Assembly (NCBI GenBank): GCA_013399115.1
Contig: VXAA01005254.1
Coordinates: forward strand, 450,092 to 514,091
DNA from: Anseranas semipalmata
Lineage: Eukaryota > Chordata > Aves > Anseriformes > Anseranatidae
Direction of reading: 5' to 3'
DNA length: 64,000 nt
Positions 38,508 through 51,240 of this stretch are shown piece after piece; the first letter of the stretch is position 1; every line of letters starts with the position of its first letter. Under the pieces are notes generated by a model, which was given only the letters and a program-made list of their open reading frames with translations, did not search any database and had not been told where the DNA came from. Made by a program: the position numbers and the translations under genes.

Positions 38508-38626
38508 ACTCTTTCTGTCTTTCTGCCTTTCTTTCTGTCTTTCTTTTGCACTTTCTTTCTTTCTTTTGCTCTTTCTTTCTTTGTTTCTTTCTTTTGCTCT
38601 TTCTTTCTTTCTTTCTTTTGCTCTTA
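38508..38626. repeat. (CTTT)n microsatellite with higher-order CTTTTGC markers
   Basis: About 120 bases of CTTT units. A variant CTTTTGC(A/T) interrupts the array at 38543, 38563, 38591 and 38615, spaced 20, 28 and 24 bases, all multiples of four. This points to growth by duplication of larger blocks and not only single units. The tract makes a spurious 115-codon frame at 38434-38781 (Ser/Phe/Leu low complexity). Confidence 0.97.
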
Positions 38627-41164
38627 CTTTTTATTCTTACTATCGTAACAAAACAACTACTAATATCAATGCAAACACAGTCTTCCTAAATTGGCACAAA
38701 CTTTTTTTTAATATTCGAGATGGCTTTGTCCTATCACTCTCATCCTGCTTTGGCTGGACTATAAATCTTTTCCCCAAGTGAAACATGCAAATGCTGGATG
38801 TAAAGGTGATATGTAAAATTACACAGATTGTGGTTGCCTCCAAAATGGTTTACACACTTTGCATATAGAGAATAAAGCAATTCATATAATTAAAAATGTA
38901 TATCCTAAAAACACAATTATGTGTTTTGAGGGAATTATTCTTCTAAAGATAGACAGCTGTTAAAATACCTGATATATCCAGGGCTGTTTAGAGAGCAGCG
39001 TTCTTGAGGCAATGAAATAGCATTTTTTTTTCTTCCCAGTTAATAGAAAATCACTATATGTAGTATTGTAGAATATTATACTGAAAATTAAGAATTCCAA
39101 CATCCAGTTCCATAATTTTACAGCTCTGTGAGAGCTGAAGCTTAATCAGAAACCTGCATACGTGTGTGCACGTGTGCATGCCTTTTGTGAGAGAAGAAAT
39201 GCTTTTTGGCATTACAGAATGTATTGCTGAAGGAGTGGGACAAACACATGCGAAGTACAGGGAAATAGGCTGGAGCCTGTACTTTTTCCCTTAAATGGGC
39301 AACCCGTCTAGTTGCTGTTAGCTGACACAAGCAAAGGGGTGTGTGAATCTAAAAGATTGCTGTTCGTTGTCCAAATAAGTTTCATTACAAAGATGACAAA
39401 ACTGCAATTAAAATCTTAATCATCTATGATGTGAGTAGACTCATTCAGATAGAAGGCAGTGGGGTTTCGGAACAAGAGCAAACACCGCATTGAATTAGCA
39501 AAAAACATTTGGAGTTTGATTTATATAGTTTAATAGCTCTTTAATACAGCAAGGGTTGCTTTCTTTGCTTTTCCTTTTTGGGGAAATGGTGTCAAAGTGT
39601 ATAATGTTTTGTGATTTATGCTGTTCAAAAATTTGTTCTAGTGCATATGTAAAAGTAATATTTTGGAAGTTAAATCCGCTTTCTATCTAAAGTCCACAGT
39701 ATTTAGGGGCTTACAGGCTGGGGAGGTACGGGGAGTTATCTAACTAGTGTGTTATGGCTGTGGATAGCAAGAGGTACAGCTTCACTAATGAACTTTAAAA
39801 AACTGAGAAAAAGTGGATTCTACTGTAATAACAGAAAAGGAACTTTGGGGAACTGGTTTTAAGGCTGCTCCTTTAAAAAAAAAAAAAAAAAAAGTAACCA
39901 AAAATGAAAGGTCATGTGTCCTTAGTAAAAGAATTTTCATTAGAGTTTATCAGACTGCTCGCATTTTTCAGAAAATATAAACCAAATGAATGCAACAGAA
40001 AGCAGGAGACTCTTAACATCAGTGTAATCGAATTGCTGCCAACTTGCCTTGTTTATCTAAGAGATCTCTGTGAAAATAAGGTCTTTCCCACACATGCATG
40101 AGTCATAGGATGTAATGGGGCTAAGCAGGCTCGCTTCAAGCTTTCTAATGCACACATATCTAAACTAACCTGTTTTAGTGCCTGTTCCTGTAACTAAATG
40201 AGATCTAGCCTGACAACAGGAAGGGAGAAGTGGTGGTGAGTTCATGATGCTATTTCAGTGCAATAACCTGAATGCTTAAGGAAACGATGCAATTTCCATT
40301 TATTGGGAAAATTGCAGTTACTGTGACAACAAATATACACTAAAGAAAACATACGCAATTTATCCTCAAGTTCACATTCATGAACATAGTAGATAGGATA
40401 TTCATAAAACCTCATCCTATTTGGTTATGAGACTCAAAGAATAGTCTTACTTCTAAAATAAATAATTCAGATTGTTGAAAAAAATACTTATTTAAAAACC
40501 ATAAGCAAGGACATACATGAAAGGGTAGCAAAACACATGTGGCTAACCATGACTGGTTTGGTGCTGGGCTAACAAAAATAAAAACTAAAAAAATTAGGCA
40601 TATATTTATCATGCTGAGCATATTCAAATCCTGTGCCTGTGATTCATAATTATTCCCCAAATCTCATTTGTCCCGCTGTCTATAATCACAACCTTCTTGG
40701 ATCTAAATTTTAAGGTAAATATTACAGTAGGTCTTCTGTCATATCTTAATTTTCCTGCTTTTATTCTTCCACAAGAAATTATGTAATAGAAGAAACCTGA
40801 ATTGTACTTCAGTAGATAAGGATTTCAGTTGCTCAATCTGGTAAAATTTTTCTTTAGAGCAAAACTAACATCCTGATTTTTGACTCTGGGCAGTAGACAG
40901 AAGGAAGGGAACCATGCCACGCTAGATGTCCTCGAGCATGTCAAACAGCACAGAACAAGATGTCCCTTCTGCATGGAGGGACGCACGTGGCAACAGAGCT
41001 TCTGAGTGCCAGAGGAACCATGTGGTATGAGGCAGCTGGCATTGGGAACCACTGTTGCTTTGAGTGGCAGAAGCCAGAAAATGGAATCCGAGTCACAAAA
41101 GATATCACACTGCAAATAGTAAAAGGCAGAGTCACAGCTGAGTGTCCTCTGAATGGGAGCTGCC
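38627..41164. other. AT-rich non-coding sequence
   Basis: No gene is recognised. (A)19 lies at 39875-39893. Overlapping frames at 40825-41166 (-) and 40960-41193 (+) show no domain. Confidence 0.55.
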
Positions 41165-41325
41165 ACTTACGGGATTCCAGGACCAGAATTTAGGTTTAAG
41201 GAACTGCCAGAAGCCATCCAGTCTCACTCAAAGCAGGACGAATTACAGAGTTTGATCAGGTTGCTTAGGGCTTTGATTATTTTCAGTTATATTAAGTACG
41301 TTCAGATCTCGCATCCTATTTGGCT
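41165..41325 (-). mobile_element. Degraded CR1 fragment (minus strand)
   Basis: At 41215-41270 the order GCCATCCAGTCTCACTC, then TTTGATCAGGTTGCTTAGGG, matches antisense avian CR1 (the '...CATCCAGTCCAACC...ATCAGGTTGCTCAG...' region next to the 3' end). Sequence on both sides is weakly similar. The copy is short and old. Confidence 0.55.
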
Positions 41326-44195
41326 CAAAAAGTTTTGAACATGGCTAGCTGAGAAATATTTTACTGGCAATGATAATCAGTGTATTCAAATCCATATGCT
41401 GTAATAAAAGTTGTCTGGAGAGACGATTGAAAGTAACATAAATCACGGTCCTTTGGTTAACACTTAAAAAATTGCAGAAGACGCAAAATCTGTATTTATT
41501 TTTGTTATGTTTGCTGTGTTATATCCTAAAATAAGCATGATAAGAACCAAAAATCTCATTTGTAATTTGCTATCCTAGTTTACACCAGATATTAAAATGT
41601 ACACCCTCCTCCTTCTCCATGACACATTCGGTTTCAAAGCCAAACGTTTAGAATTACGCCATTAAGATGACATCTTTCTGCAAACGAATTTTGAAAAAAT
41701 GTTAAAAAAATGTTAAGTATACTCTATTTAAGAGTTAAGTATTTAATCATTTAATGAGTTAACTATTTAACTATTTAATGTTAAGTATACTCTGTTTTCA
41801 GGTAGTCCAATAAACTGAAAGGTTGGCATAGAGATAGTGAAGAATAAGCAAATAAGGAAGGAGATCAGAGATGGTGATTTTGAGGAAGGAAACCCTGGAG
41901 ACTGCCCCCAGCTGCTGAGTTCACTTCACTTCTTACTGAACATCTCTTTCCAACTGTATCCTAATCAGGAACGGAGCATGATACACATATGACAAACAAG
42001 ATTCCTAGGTGGAGTTCTGGTTAACTTGAGACTAGCTTAGGCTCTTTTTGGTCTAGAAAAGCCCTTAGTTGTGGAAGCATCTAGATTTACCTGATGGTAG
42101 TTACTGTAGCAAAAAGCAAAGACAAAGCAGTGGTCTTGTGGAACTCAAAGGGATGGGGCAAGTAGTCTTACCATACAGGATTTCGCATACCCGAAAACAG
42201 GTATTCTGTTTCTCTTTAGATGAGTTAGCAAGTAATATTCCTAAAACTGGATGCTGTAACTAGAATTTAGCCACCATCAGTAGAGATGAGTGGAAAAAGA
42301 CAAGGGAATTCTCACTGCCGGTGTTGTACAGAGGTCTTGGATCCCATTGTGTTTGGCTAGAGCAAACTCAGCACTTGCTACAGAGAAGAACTTGAGCTAA
42401 TATCACCTGCATACACACAAAGGTCATACATATTAAACTTGCAGCTTCTTGAATACAGGCTGCCCATATGCTACAGTGGGGTTAAGTTAGTGAGAAAGCT
42501 CTGAGATTTGGGAAGATGGGACCGTGCTCTGAAAGACACCAGAATGGACTAGGACAGACAAGAAGTGCTTCAGCACGAGGCCAGCAAGCTTAATGTTTTA
42601 AAGCTTAGGGCATCTAAATCACATGTTAACCAGATAATAGCGTCTTTAATTACCCTGCCTTGAATCCATATGGCCAGTGGTTTTAAAAGTAGTTTATGGG
42701 TTTGAGAAAAAATAACTAAGTTGATTTTCACACTTTCAGAGAACACTTTCTTAACCCCAACACTATTTTGGAACAGCTTTTTATGAGAAGGATGGAGGGG
42801 GCACAATATAAATAGCTTGGAGACAGAATTTGATGTATTTGTAAACAGAAATGCATGACAGGATTGTCAAGGTACATGAGGGCCCAGGAGGACCTGTTTA
42901 GAGCCCTCTCTGTGACTGTGAAAGTTGCCTGGCTCCAGGAAAACAAATTCCCTGCAGTGATACCAGTTTCTAGTCCCTGCTTAGTATCTCCGTGAGCCAC
43001 ATAACCTATATCACCATGGTTCTCTGAGAACTGATGACGTGCTAGAAAAATATGTAAAGCTAGCTATGGACAATATACTGTTTCTCCTTAGCTCCAGTAG
43101 TACAAAGGAAACACAAGAATGTATCAGGAATGAACCAAATGACCTATGTAAGTGTTCGGTAAATACCCTGAATGTAACACAACAGTTTGTTGCAGTTTCT
43201 TAAGAAATAAGCAGGGCAGGAGCACCAATTCTGCAGGCTACTCCTGTCAGCTCAAAAAATCCCTCCAAGACAGCAGCGAGTATCTAAGCATGGGGCAAGC
43301 ATGACTGCACACAAGGAGAGTTAATTTAGATACCACCAGCATTAGTTACATAAACGAAGACTAAATCGCACTGCAGGGAATAGACTGTAAGAGTGACAGG
43401 ACATCTGATAGATTGCTTATTAATGAGAAACACTTTGCTAAAGTCAGATTTTCTCTCCAAAATATTCATGCCATGTTTGAATTTTGTTGTTTATCCCTTT
43501 CAGGTAAATTTACTGTAAAATGTCAGGTGTTAGTTATCATACCGTGAGGGGAGGAAGGTTGGTTACATGGCTAGCTTTCACATCAGTGACTCCTTGTACG
43601 ACTCTCAGCAAGTTATTTACTTCTATACTTTTAATAACACCTGGGATGTTACAAGGATAAATATAGCCATGACTTTGACACCCTGAGATGTAGCAGTATT
43701 GAACATCATGTCAACAGCTTTGAATAAGGAGATTTAAATAGCCCTCCTTGGAAACCAGATTCTACTGGGACAAGTAGGAATAGTAGTTGAATTTATCTGA
43801 GTGACAAGAATATGTATTTTTAGAGGAGCTCTCCAGAGGGAAGCATAGCTGTGCCCTGAGTTGTGGGTAGCAAGAAATTAGCCGTACACAGCAGAAAAAG
43901 GAAAGAGGAGGACCAGGGTAGTGACCAGGAGGCTACAACAACACAAACATGCCAAAATAGGAACCAAACTAGTGTCAATACTAAGAGGTTTCAAGAAAAA
44001 GAAAACCATTCCCTCAGGTTCAGTTGTACCAGAAGTAATTCACAGGACAAAGAAGGTGCTATCAGCTCCTGGGCGTGTTGTTATTTTGCTAAAAAGTGCT
44101 ACAGAGCTAAAGGTAACAGAAGTTGCCATGATTGCTAGTGGTATCGGTGGTGGTCTATTCACTTTTTTGTGTAAAAAGGAGGGGACAGAGAGTGC
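41326..44195. other. AT-rich non-coding sequence
   Basis: No gene is recognised. A direct repeat of ATGTTAAGTATACTCT lies at 41710-41725 and 41778-41793. The paired frames at 43863-44138 and 43921-44268 are basic, low in complexity and not assignable. Confidence 0.55.
41710..41793. repeat. Direct repeat with TTTAA-rich spacer
   Basis: A 16-base unit, ATGTTAAGTATACTCT, occurs twice, 68 bases apart. The spacer between them contains further TTAACTATTTAA-type repeats, so the whole block looks like a local duplication. Confidence 0.85.
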
Positions 44196-45050
44196 TCGGG
44201 ACAAGCAGCCTGGTACAAGAAGGAGGATGCTGAGGAAAAAAACAATTTGGTGGGAAGAAGGCCCTTGAGGGAAGGGGTGGACAGGTGGGGAAACGCCAGC
44301 TGGCACGTAGGTGTCCCAAATCAGCTGGTGGCGGGGCATCCCCAGAGCGGCCACAGGGATGAGGGGAGGCCCCACCAGCCCCTCGTACCGCCTGGGGGAA
44401 GAGAGCTCCTGGAAAACAGGAGCGGCTTGTGGTGCTGCCTGGCTCCTGCAGGCCCAGCGAGCGGCTTGGGTCTGCAGGCCTGCCCGGCTGGTCAGAGCAA
44501 TGGTAGCAGCTCAGGTGGCTCTCTCAGCAGCTGGCATTTTCAATAAGGACTTACTCTAGGAATTAGGTTGCCATTACATGACTCAGCTTTAATTAAAAAC
44601 AGAGAAAAATAGAAGAAGAAGAAAAAAACAGCCCTCACAGCTTCAAGAGTTGAAGGCCACAAGCTATAGATCTGACACCAGAAGGCCACTAAAAAGACTC
44701 CATGATGTATTGCTTTAAAATCTCCTGAACCCCTGACTTCGCAAGCTTAACTCAAAATCTTGAGTGAGTGCAATCAGCAATACCATTAGACAGGGGAGAC
44801 AGCGAGCCTGGGAGCAGGGAGGAGTCCAACACTCGCGTATTTGCCATGGCACACACGAGGCAGGCCAAGGTTTGGAGGCACAGCTGCCGAAACGCAGCAG
44901 AAGGCAGCCCAGGGCTGCCACGCTGTGCCCTGCCCTGGTTTACTGGCAGCAGCAACTGTGACGAGTGGCCCAAAGCTGGTCCAGAGAAAGGTAGGATATC
45001 TGATATTGCTTATTAGTTTACTTGAGAGCCTTCCCATCTAGTTGTCCCCT
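44196..45050. other. Two moderately GC-rich patches of unknown nature
   Basis: GC rises at about 44250-44540 and 44790-44960. Several overlapping frames open on both strands (44247-44546, 44040-44375, 44786-45037), as expected when stop codons become rare. CpG density is far below that of the 8.2 kb island. No mobile-element family is recognised. The patches could be an old LTR element, a conserved element or unique sequence. Confidence 0.4.
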
Positions 45051-45434
45051 GGGACAAGATGTGGGGAAGGGTTTTCGGAAGAGAAGGAAAACACAGCTAC
45101 CAAGAAAGGGTAGGAGAAGAGTGAAAAATTAAAGTCTCCTGGGTTGGTTATATTAACCTGCAAGAGCAGGGAGTGGAAAGGAAAAGAAATCAGCAGCACC
45201 CTTTTACATGATCCCCAGCTGGCTTTAGGAAACTAGTTATTTACCCTCAAAGAATAGAGGTAACATTTTAAAGTCTCCAAAAATAGTAGGAAGTTGTATA
45301 CATTCCATTCTTCAACATACCATGAGTCCAAAAGGTTTGTTTAAAGTCTCACAGTAAATTGTAGCATATCAGGGTTTTTTGGGAATTTGTGTTTTTTTTT
45401 GTTTTGGTCCTTTGTGTGTGTGTATGTTGTGGTG
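45051..45434. other. Non-coding sequence
   Basis: Nothing recognised. T/G-rich towards the right end. Confidence 0.6.
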
Positions 45435-45461
45435 TTTTTGTTGTTGTTGTTGTTGTTGTTT
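45435..45461. repeat. (GTT)n microsatellite
   Basis: About seven uninterrupted GTT units on the + strand inside a wider T/G-rich tract (45373-45485). Confidence 0.95.
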
Positions 45462-48400
45462 TGTTTTATTTTGGTGTATGGGGGGAGGAGGGAGAGGGTT
45501 TCTTTTTATAGTGAAAGAACAAAGTAAAACCCTCAGGGTTCTGGACCTGCTGTCTCAAGGCTGAGCCTAATATCTAATCTCTAAGCTCCCCTGGAAAGCC
45601 TACTTCATTCTTGTTTTCCTGGTGTTAAAACAAGGGACTCTGAGAAATGGACAGCCAGTAACTTCTTTTCAGGGTGGTCATTTGGTTGCTTCTTGAATCA
45701 GGCAGCTTGTGATGCTTGAAAACAACTCAGAGTTTCTCCCCCAGAGGATACATATACATCACATCTCTGATGTGTCTACGCTCCCTTGGCCTCTGTCCAG
45801 GAACATCCAGATTTCCTGACTCATGGCAATGTACCCTGTCTGGTTGTACTTCATTAGCAGCAGCTCAAAAATCAGAACAGTATTATGCTGTTGCATAAGT
45901 TTTTCCAAGCAGTAAACAATAACACCCCGCCACAAGCTTTATTACATTTATCTTGGAATTCAAGATCCAGAAGAGACTGCAGCTTATTATTTTCTTTAAT
46001 CATTACCCAAAAAGACTGCAAGATGTTATTTTTTAATAAATATTTTCAGGATAGCTACATATCTTATTAATGAAGTGTTCTGAAAAGGAACAAAAAATCC
46101 TACAGAAGCTACAATAAGATAAGAACTTTTCTTCCAACTGACAAACATGGTTATGATTTTATATTATTGTATAAATTTTATTGTCATATCAGCACTTATA
46201 CAGTAAAACAGCGAGGGTGAATTTAGGAATACAGAAGCTGAGAATGCATTGTATAGGTGTAGTAACATACCTTTCAGTAAATCCCATTCTAAGTAGATCT
46301 TTACTTGCATTTCAAGCTTTTATGTTTTGAACATTTTAAAAGCAGTAGCATTATCATCTGGCTCAAAGTAGGTTTGAAAATAAACAGTCTATGGCTATTA
46401 ATGGGGTTCATTAAAAGAAAACTCTGTCTGACTCTAAAATCTATTTTGGAGCTACGATTGCTCCACTCCCCTGCTTGTGGCATGATGCAGCTGCTCTTTC
46501 TTTAATATTTCTGCTGACAGCTACAGCTGACAGATAACATTTCAGTTCACCCCAACATCAACCCTATCTCAAGGCTCCCTTACTTAGGCTGAAAATGCTG
46601 GCTTCCTCATGGCTTACCTGCATCACAGCACAACTGTGTAACTATGAAATTATTCATACTGGTCAGTTGTAATGAAGCACACAGAGATGGTAATGCACTA
46701 AAAAATGGTTTCAGGGAGCAAGGTGCAAAGACCAGAGAACCTGAGTGGGCTCAGCAAGAAGGGGACACAGGAATAAAGTGACCGGTATTTTACGATGAAA
46801 TCAGTCTGTAAAAGGCTGCAGTTGAAATACCAGAGGAGGCAGGAGTTTGCTAGCCAAGGGAGAGCACCTTGGTGTTCACATAGTCAAAGTGTCAGAGGAT
46901 TTCCCAGCCTCGGGGCAGGCACAGCTCCGGCCTGGGTGAGGGTGGTGGGCAGGATTATTGCTCCAGCCAGGTCATCTTCTGGGGGAGTGCATGAGCCATT
47001 CCGCCACTGCTCATGGTGCAGCAGCAGCTCCTCATCTATCCCTTGCTTCACCTCCCCTCCCACACCCTAAGAAAATGTGCTCCTGAATCTGGGAAAAAAA
47101 AATAATAATGCATATGTAAATATGCAGTATGTCAATTGCTACTTGTTGCCGTTACATTAGTTGTTACCATATATGTATTTTGTAGTAGTAGTTATATTTG
47201 TTACCATTGTTAATATAAAATATATTTTCTCCATCTTAATGCCTAATCCCCTAGCAAACATACTTTGATTTCTTGGTTCATAAAAGTTTTTGTGTAATAA
47301 TCACTCAGTAATACTGGGATGATTTGCACAGAAAAAGAACTTTTCACAGATCTAACACCTTTCCTCCCAGACAGAAAAAAAAGAACATTTATACTTGTTA
47401 CAGAGCTCCCAGTCCTGCCCTTGAACCTCCAAAGATGTAAGAAGAAGAAAGTAGAGGATAGGTTTGAGAAGCAGCCAGCAAGTGAGAGAGAAACCCAAAG
47501 AGAACGGTGGGAGGGAGACATTGCTCAGTTAGTCCTTCAAAGGATTCCCGGGAAAATTAATTATAATTAAGACTGTATATATCTGTACTTTTTGGATTGA
47601 TGGCTGAACCTAAAAATAAAAGCAAATAACTGCTTTGCTATGTTTTTTTAGGATTTGCAATAAGGCACATTGGTTTTTGTTTGGATTAAATATTTTACCA
47701 GACAGCAAAATACTGTTTTGCTTATGGGGCTCCTCTAGCAAAATTTAAAGAACAGGAGGACAAGTGGGAGTTTGGAACCATGAAAAAAAAAACACAAAGC
47801 AACCCACAAAGGAAAAGGTTAGGATACTTACTATGAGATATGGATTAAAACACAGTCTTCCACCTCCCAGGAAAATAATTTAAATGCAAGGCATTCTGGG
47901 ATGACTGCTTCATTCTCTGCATAGAAAAATTTTCTACTTTATATGAAATACTTAAATATTTACTGGAGCAAGGGCAGACACCTGGGGAGACTCAAAGCTA
48001 AATTCAAAGTCATAGAGTTTTTCTTACTCTGTGTGACCCAATACTCAGTCATGTCAAATACCTGGTTTGAATCATGTAGACAATTTGAACAACAGTTTCT
48101 TTCTGTATAGTAAGAACTTTAAACAGTACTTGGCCTTGAAAGGGAATAGGGACTAGTGAAAGAAGAGGACAGAAGACATTTTCTCATCAGTTTTCTGCCT
48201 CACTCTGATAGTCTCTCTGGCTTCTTGTGACTTTAGCGTGGGGAAAAAAGATCAGAACTAGCAAAAGGAACTGTTTCTGCAGTTCATACACCCCATTTTC
48301 ATTTCTTTTCTCTGAAACTCTACACTGAATTTGACTCAAATCGGCTCCAGAGTACTCAAAACCATGCTTTTAGGTGGGATGAATTGTTTACTAGAAGCAT

Positions 48401-50299
48401 AATTTCAGCTGCAGGATCTAATCAGGCTGTTCTGCTTCCAGTCCCCCTGTAGTGGGAATCCCCATGCAGGTGCCCTGGCTGTTCTCTAGGCCACGGGAAC
48501 TGACTTGGTGCTGGTAAATTTGGGGATTAACTTCACATTCCTATTTCTCTCCGTAGATATAAGAAGCAAGCACAAAGCCATTACTGAAAAAATACCTACC
48601 AGTACAAATAAATAATACAGTGTCACAGTACTATCAAGAAAGCAACAAACCTAGGTTTTCTGAGCCACCATGAATCCTGTAGTGATACTAGATTATGCAG
48701 CCTTTGACAGTCTAAGAAATACCTAGTGTATGTACTGTTGTATTTTAGTTTTGGTTTATTATAAATCTCTTCTTTGGTACAATTCTTTTTTCCACAGGCT
48801 TAGCAAGGGTAGTAAAACCTTTGCAATTCTGTCACGCGGTTCAGTCAGTCCAGCAGAATCTTTCAGACGCTAACTGAAGAGTTAGAGTAGTGTTGCATCT
48901 ATGCAACCCCTAAAATCAAAACATTCACTTTATGGAAAGAGCGCCTGCCTTAAACAGCTTGCATTAAAACTTCATTGTAGTTTAATAGGTCAGAATTCCC
49001 AAGGACATCGCAGAGAAGTCTGGCGGAGTGTCAGATAGGTTCATCTTAAAAATGCTGTCATAGAGCATTACAGGCAGGAAAACATAAATTGCAGATGTTA
49101 TGTTGTTTTTTATATATTTTCAGAGTGCTGCCAAAAATAGGTCATTTGCAGATCAAATAAAGGAAAAAACTTAGTAAGCTTGGCTGAAATTGTTATGAGG
49201 AATATTTAGACATTTCTAAGGGCATCTGAGAATGTCCTGTGTGTCAGCTAACCAGTCTCCAAACCCTCTCCTTTTTTCATGTACTCTCTAAGAAACCATG
49301 AAATCCAGTGAGAATAAGAGAATGAATGTGAGAACAGACACTGCTTCTGATGTTTCATTTACAAACAAAAATATTTGGAAAAAGATGAATTATTTTAATA
49401 AAAGCTGTGTCTTTATTTTAGCATCTTTTAAAATGGTTCTTTTTGAACACAGAAGGGAGGGAATGGATTTGTTGATAAGCAGTCTTATGAACATGCATAG
49501 GTGCATTCTCAGTCTCATCTGGTTAATTCTAGCAAGAGAACTAATTGATCTAAGTCAACTGCTTCATTTGCTTTCTCTTAAATTTTCTGTGAGTCCTTCC
49601 TTAAAGTCATGGGAAATGTGGGAAAAATCAGGATCTTCCATCCAAATACTTCTGTGAGGCTTACACAGATTTCTCTGACCTAGAAAATGGTCTGAAACTC
49701 TGTTAACAGAGGCATTTAAAGGATTTCTGTTAGTCTCAGTTTTGTCATCATGTTAGCAAAATGCAGCTAATCATCTCTGAATTAGCAAGAGATAAAAATT
49801 GAAATTATAAATGTGAGCAGATATTAAACTATATTAAAAGCCAGGTATGACAGTTGACTTGCAAACATGATGTTAAGCTGGGACATAGAAGAGCAGACAT
49901 ACTACAGAGCAAACTTACAGCAAGACATCTATCTAAGTTTGCCTGACAATTTTCATTAAAAAATCTAGTATTGTATGAAACAGTTGCTTACAGCTTTGCC
50001 AAACTTCAGTTGTTCAGGCTGGACTTCTGGCTGGGTCTGAATTGTTTTTGGAAGTTCCAACTAGAATGCTTCAAGCATTTCCAAGAATGAGATGAGAAAA
50101 TAAAATGTTGTTTGCCCATGTAAAAACAATCCCATAACTATTTTGATGAAGAGTTTTAATGTCTCCATGTTCCACAGCAATCTACTGAAGTTCAGCTGGG
50201 GTACTGCTCAATGGCAAGGAACTGACTTCTGGCGTCCCTGCAAAAATTATGCCAGGCTAAGAGCCACTGAAAAAGTATTTTACTAAGGTCACCTGGTAG
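45462..50299. other. AT-rich non-coding sequence with one GC patch
   Basis: No gene is recognised. The block 46840-47070 is GC-richer and is followed by a short A-run at about 47093. The frame at 49298-49657 (119 codons) has no family resemblance. A pyrimidine tract and AG at 48535-48557 precede a short open segment ending in TAA at 48611-48613, but no evidence links it to a gene. Confidence 0.5.
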
Positions 50300-51240
50300 A
50301 GACCGGCAGCTAAATTCTCAGAAGAGCCCATGTATGCTGATGCCCCCCAGTTCCTCACATCTCACCGGTTGCAGCTGCCCTATGCACGTGCTGTTCCCAG
50401 AAAGCAGACCCATCTCAAGGGTACAGGGTTCAGCAGTGCCCTTCCCACCGCTGATGCCGCAGTGCAAAAACTGAGGTGACAGATCTTGTTCCTTCTGTTT
50501 CAACAATTCTTCCTCAGCACAGCCTGTGCCACGGTGGGAAAAAAATGTGTGGACAGCATGATTACCTCTGCCACTGGGAAGGGAGAGTGGGGAGGAATAG
50601 CACTGCGACAAGCCATTGTATAAGATTTTGTACCTGTCAGTCAGGATCTCTGTGCTAGTGATAGGTATCATCCACCACCTTTGCCATGGGATGGAAACGC
50701 TGTCTTTGGGAAGGCGGAGAGTAACCAACGACCACACTGACACTTTACCAGTGCAAATATGCTTTTATGACTCATTCAGAATCAACATTATCTCAGTTCA
50801 TGTATCTCTGTGGTCTGAGCTTTGTCATTGCTCTCTTTGCACTCACCAGTGCCCCCCAAGCTGGACGTCCCTCTGGGTCTCAGCATCTGCCTCAACTGAC
50901 CTGCCAGCTGGGAGCTGTGGAAGTGCTCTTCTCCGTTCTCTCTCCAACAGCTGCAGCAGCTCAGAACCCAGCATCACCCATCTGCATGGCACCACACTTC
51001 CCTGCAAAGCTGTCTTCTCGGTTCTCCCCTTTGGATTTGGGCACAGGGCATGCTCCTGAGGCAATTTGCTCAGCCTGTTTTACTTTCGTAGAAACAGCTA
51101 TGGCAGCTGCTATTCCCATATTTTTGCTGTGCACACTGTTCCCCTTCTCTCTGCTGCGCTCCCCCTCAGGAATTCTTTCCATCTGACTGTACCATCTGTC
51201 TGAACACTTCGCATTTGTTTGCCCCCCTCTCAAAAACCAG
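50300..51240. other. GC-richer block with several overlapping frames, unassigned
   Basis: Frames of 141 codons (50318-50743, minus), 147 (50616-51059, plus) and 139 (50767-51186, plus) overlap here. None shows a domain, and plus and minus frames are equally long, which argues for low stop-codon density and not for coding. The block may be a decayed retroelement such as an LTR, but I recognise no LTR ends, primer-binding site or retroviral motif. Confidence 0.4.

Noticed and set aside
38434..38781. 115-codon frame rich in Ser, Phe and Leu
   Set aside because: It is translation of the CTTT microsatellite; low complexity with no conserved domain.
40825..41193. Overlapping 113-codon (-) and 77-codon (+) frames
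   Set aside because: Opposite-strand frames of similar size, no domain, and the right end runs into a degraded CR1 fragment.
48536..48613. Pyrimidine tract and AG followed by a short open segment ending in TAA, as in a terminal exon
   Set aside because: Only 19 codons long, no known peptide, and no clear polyadenylation context; indistinguishable from chance.
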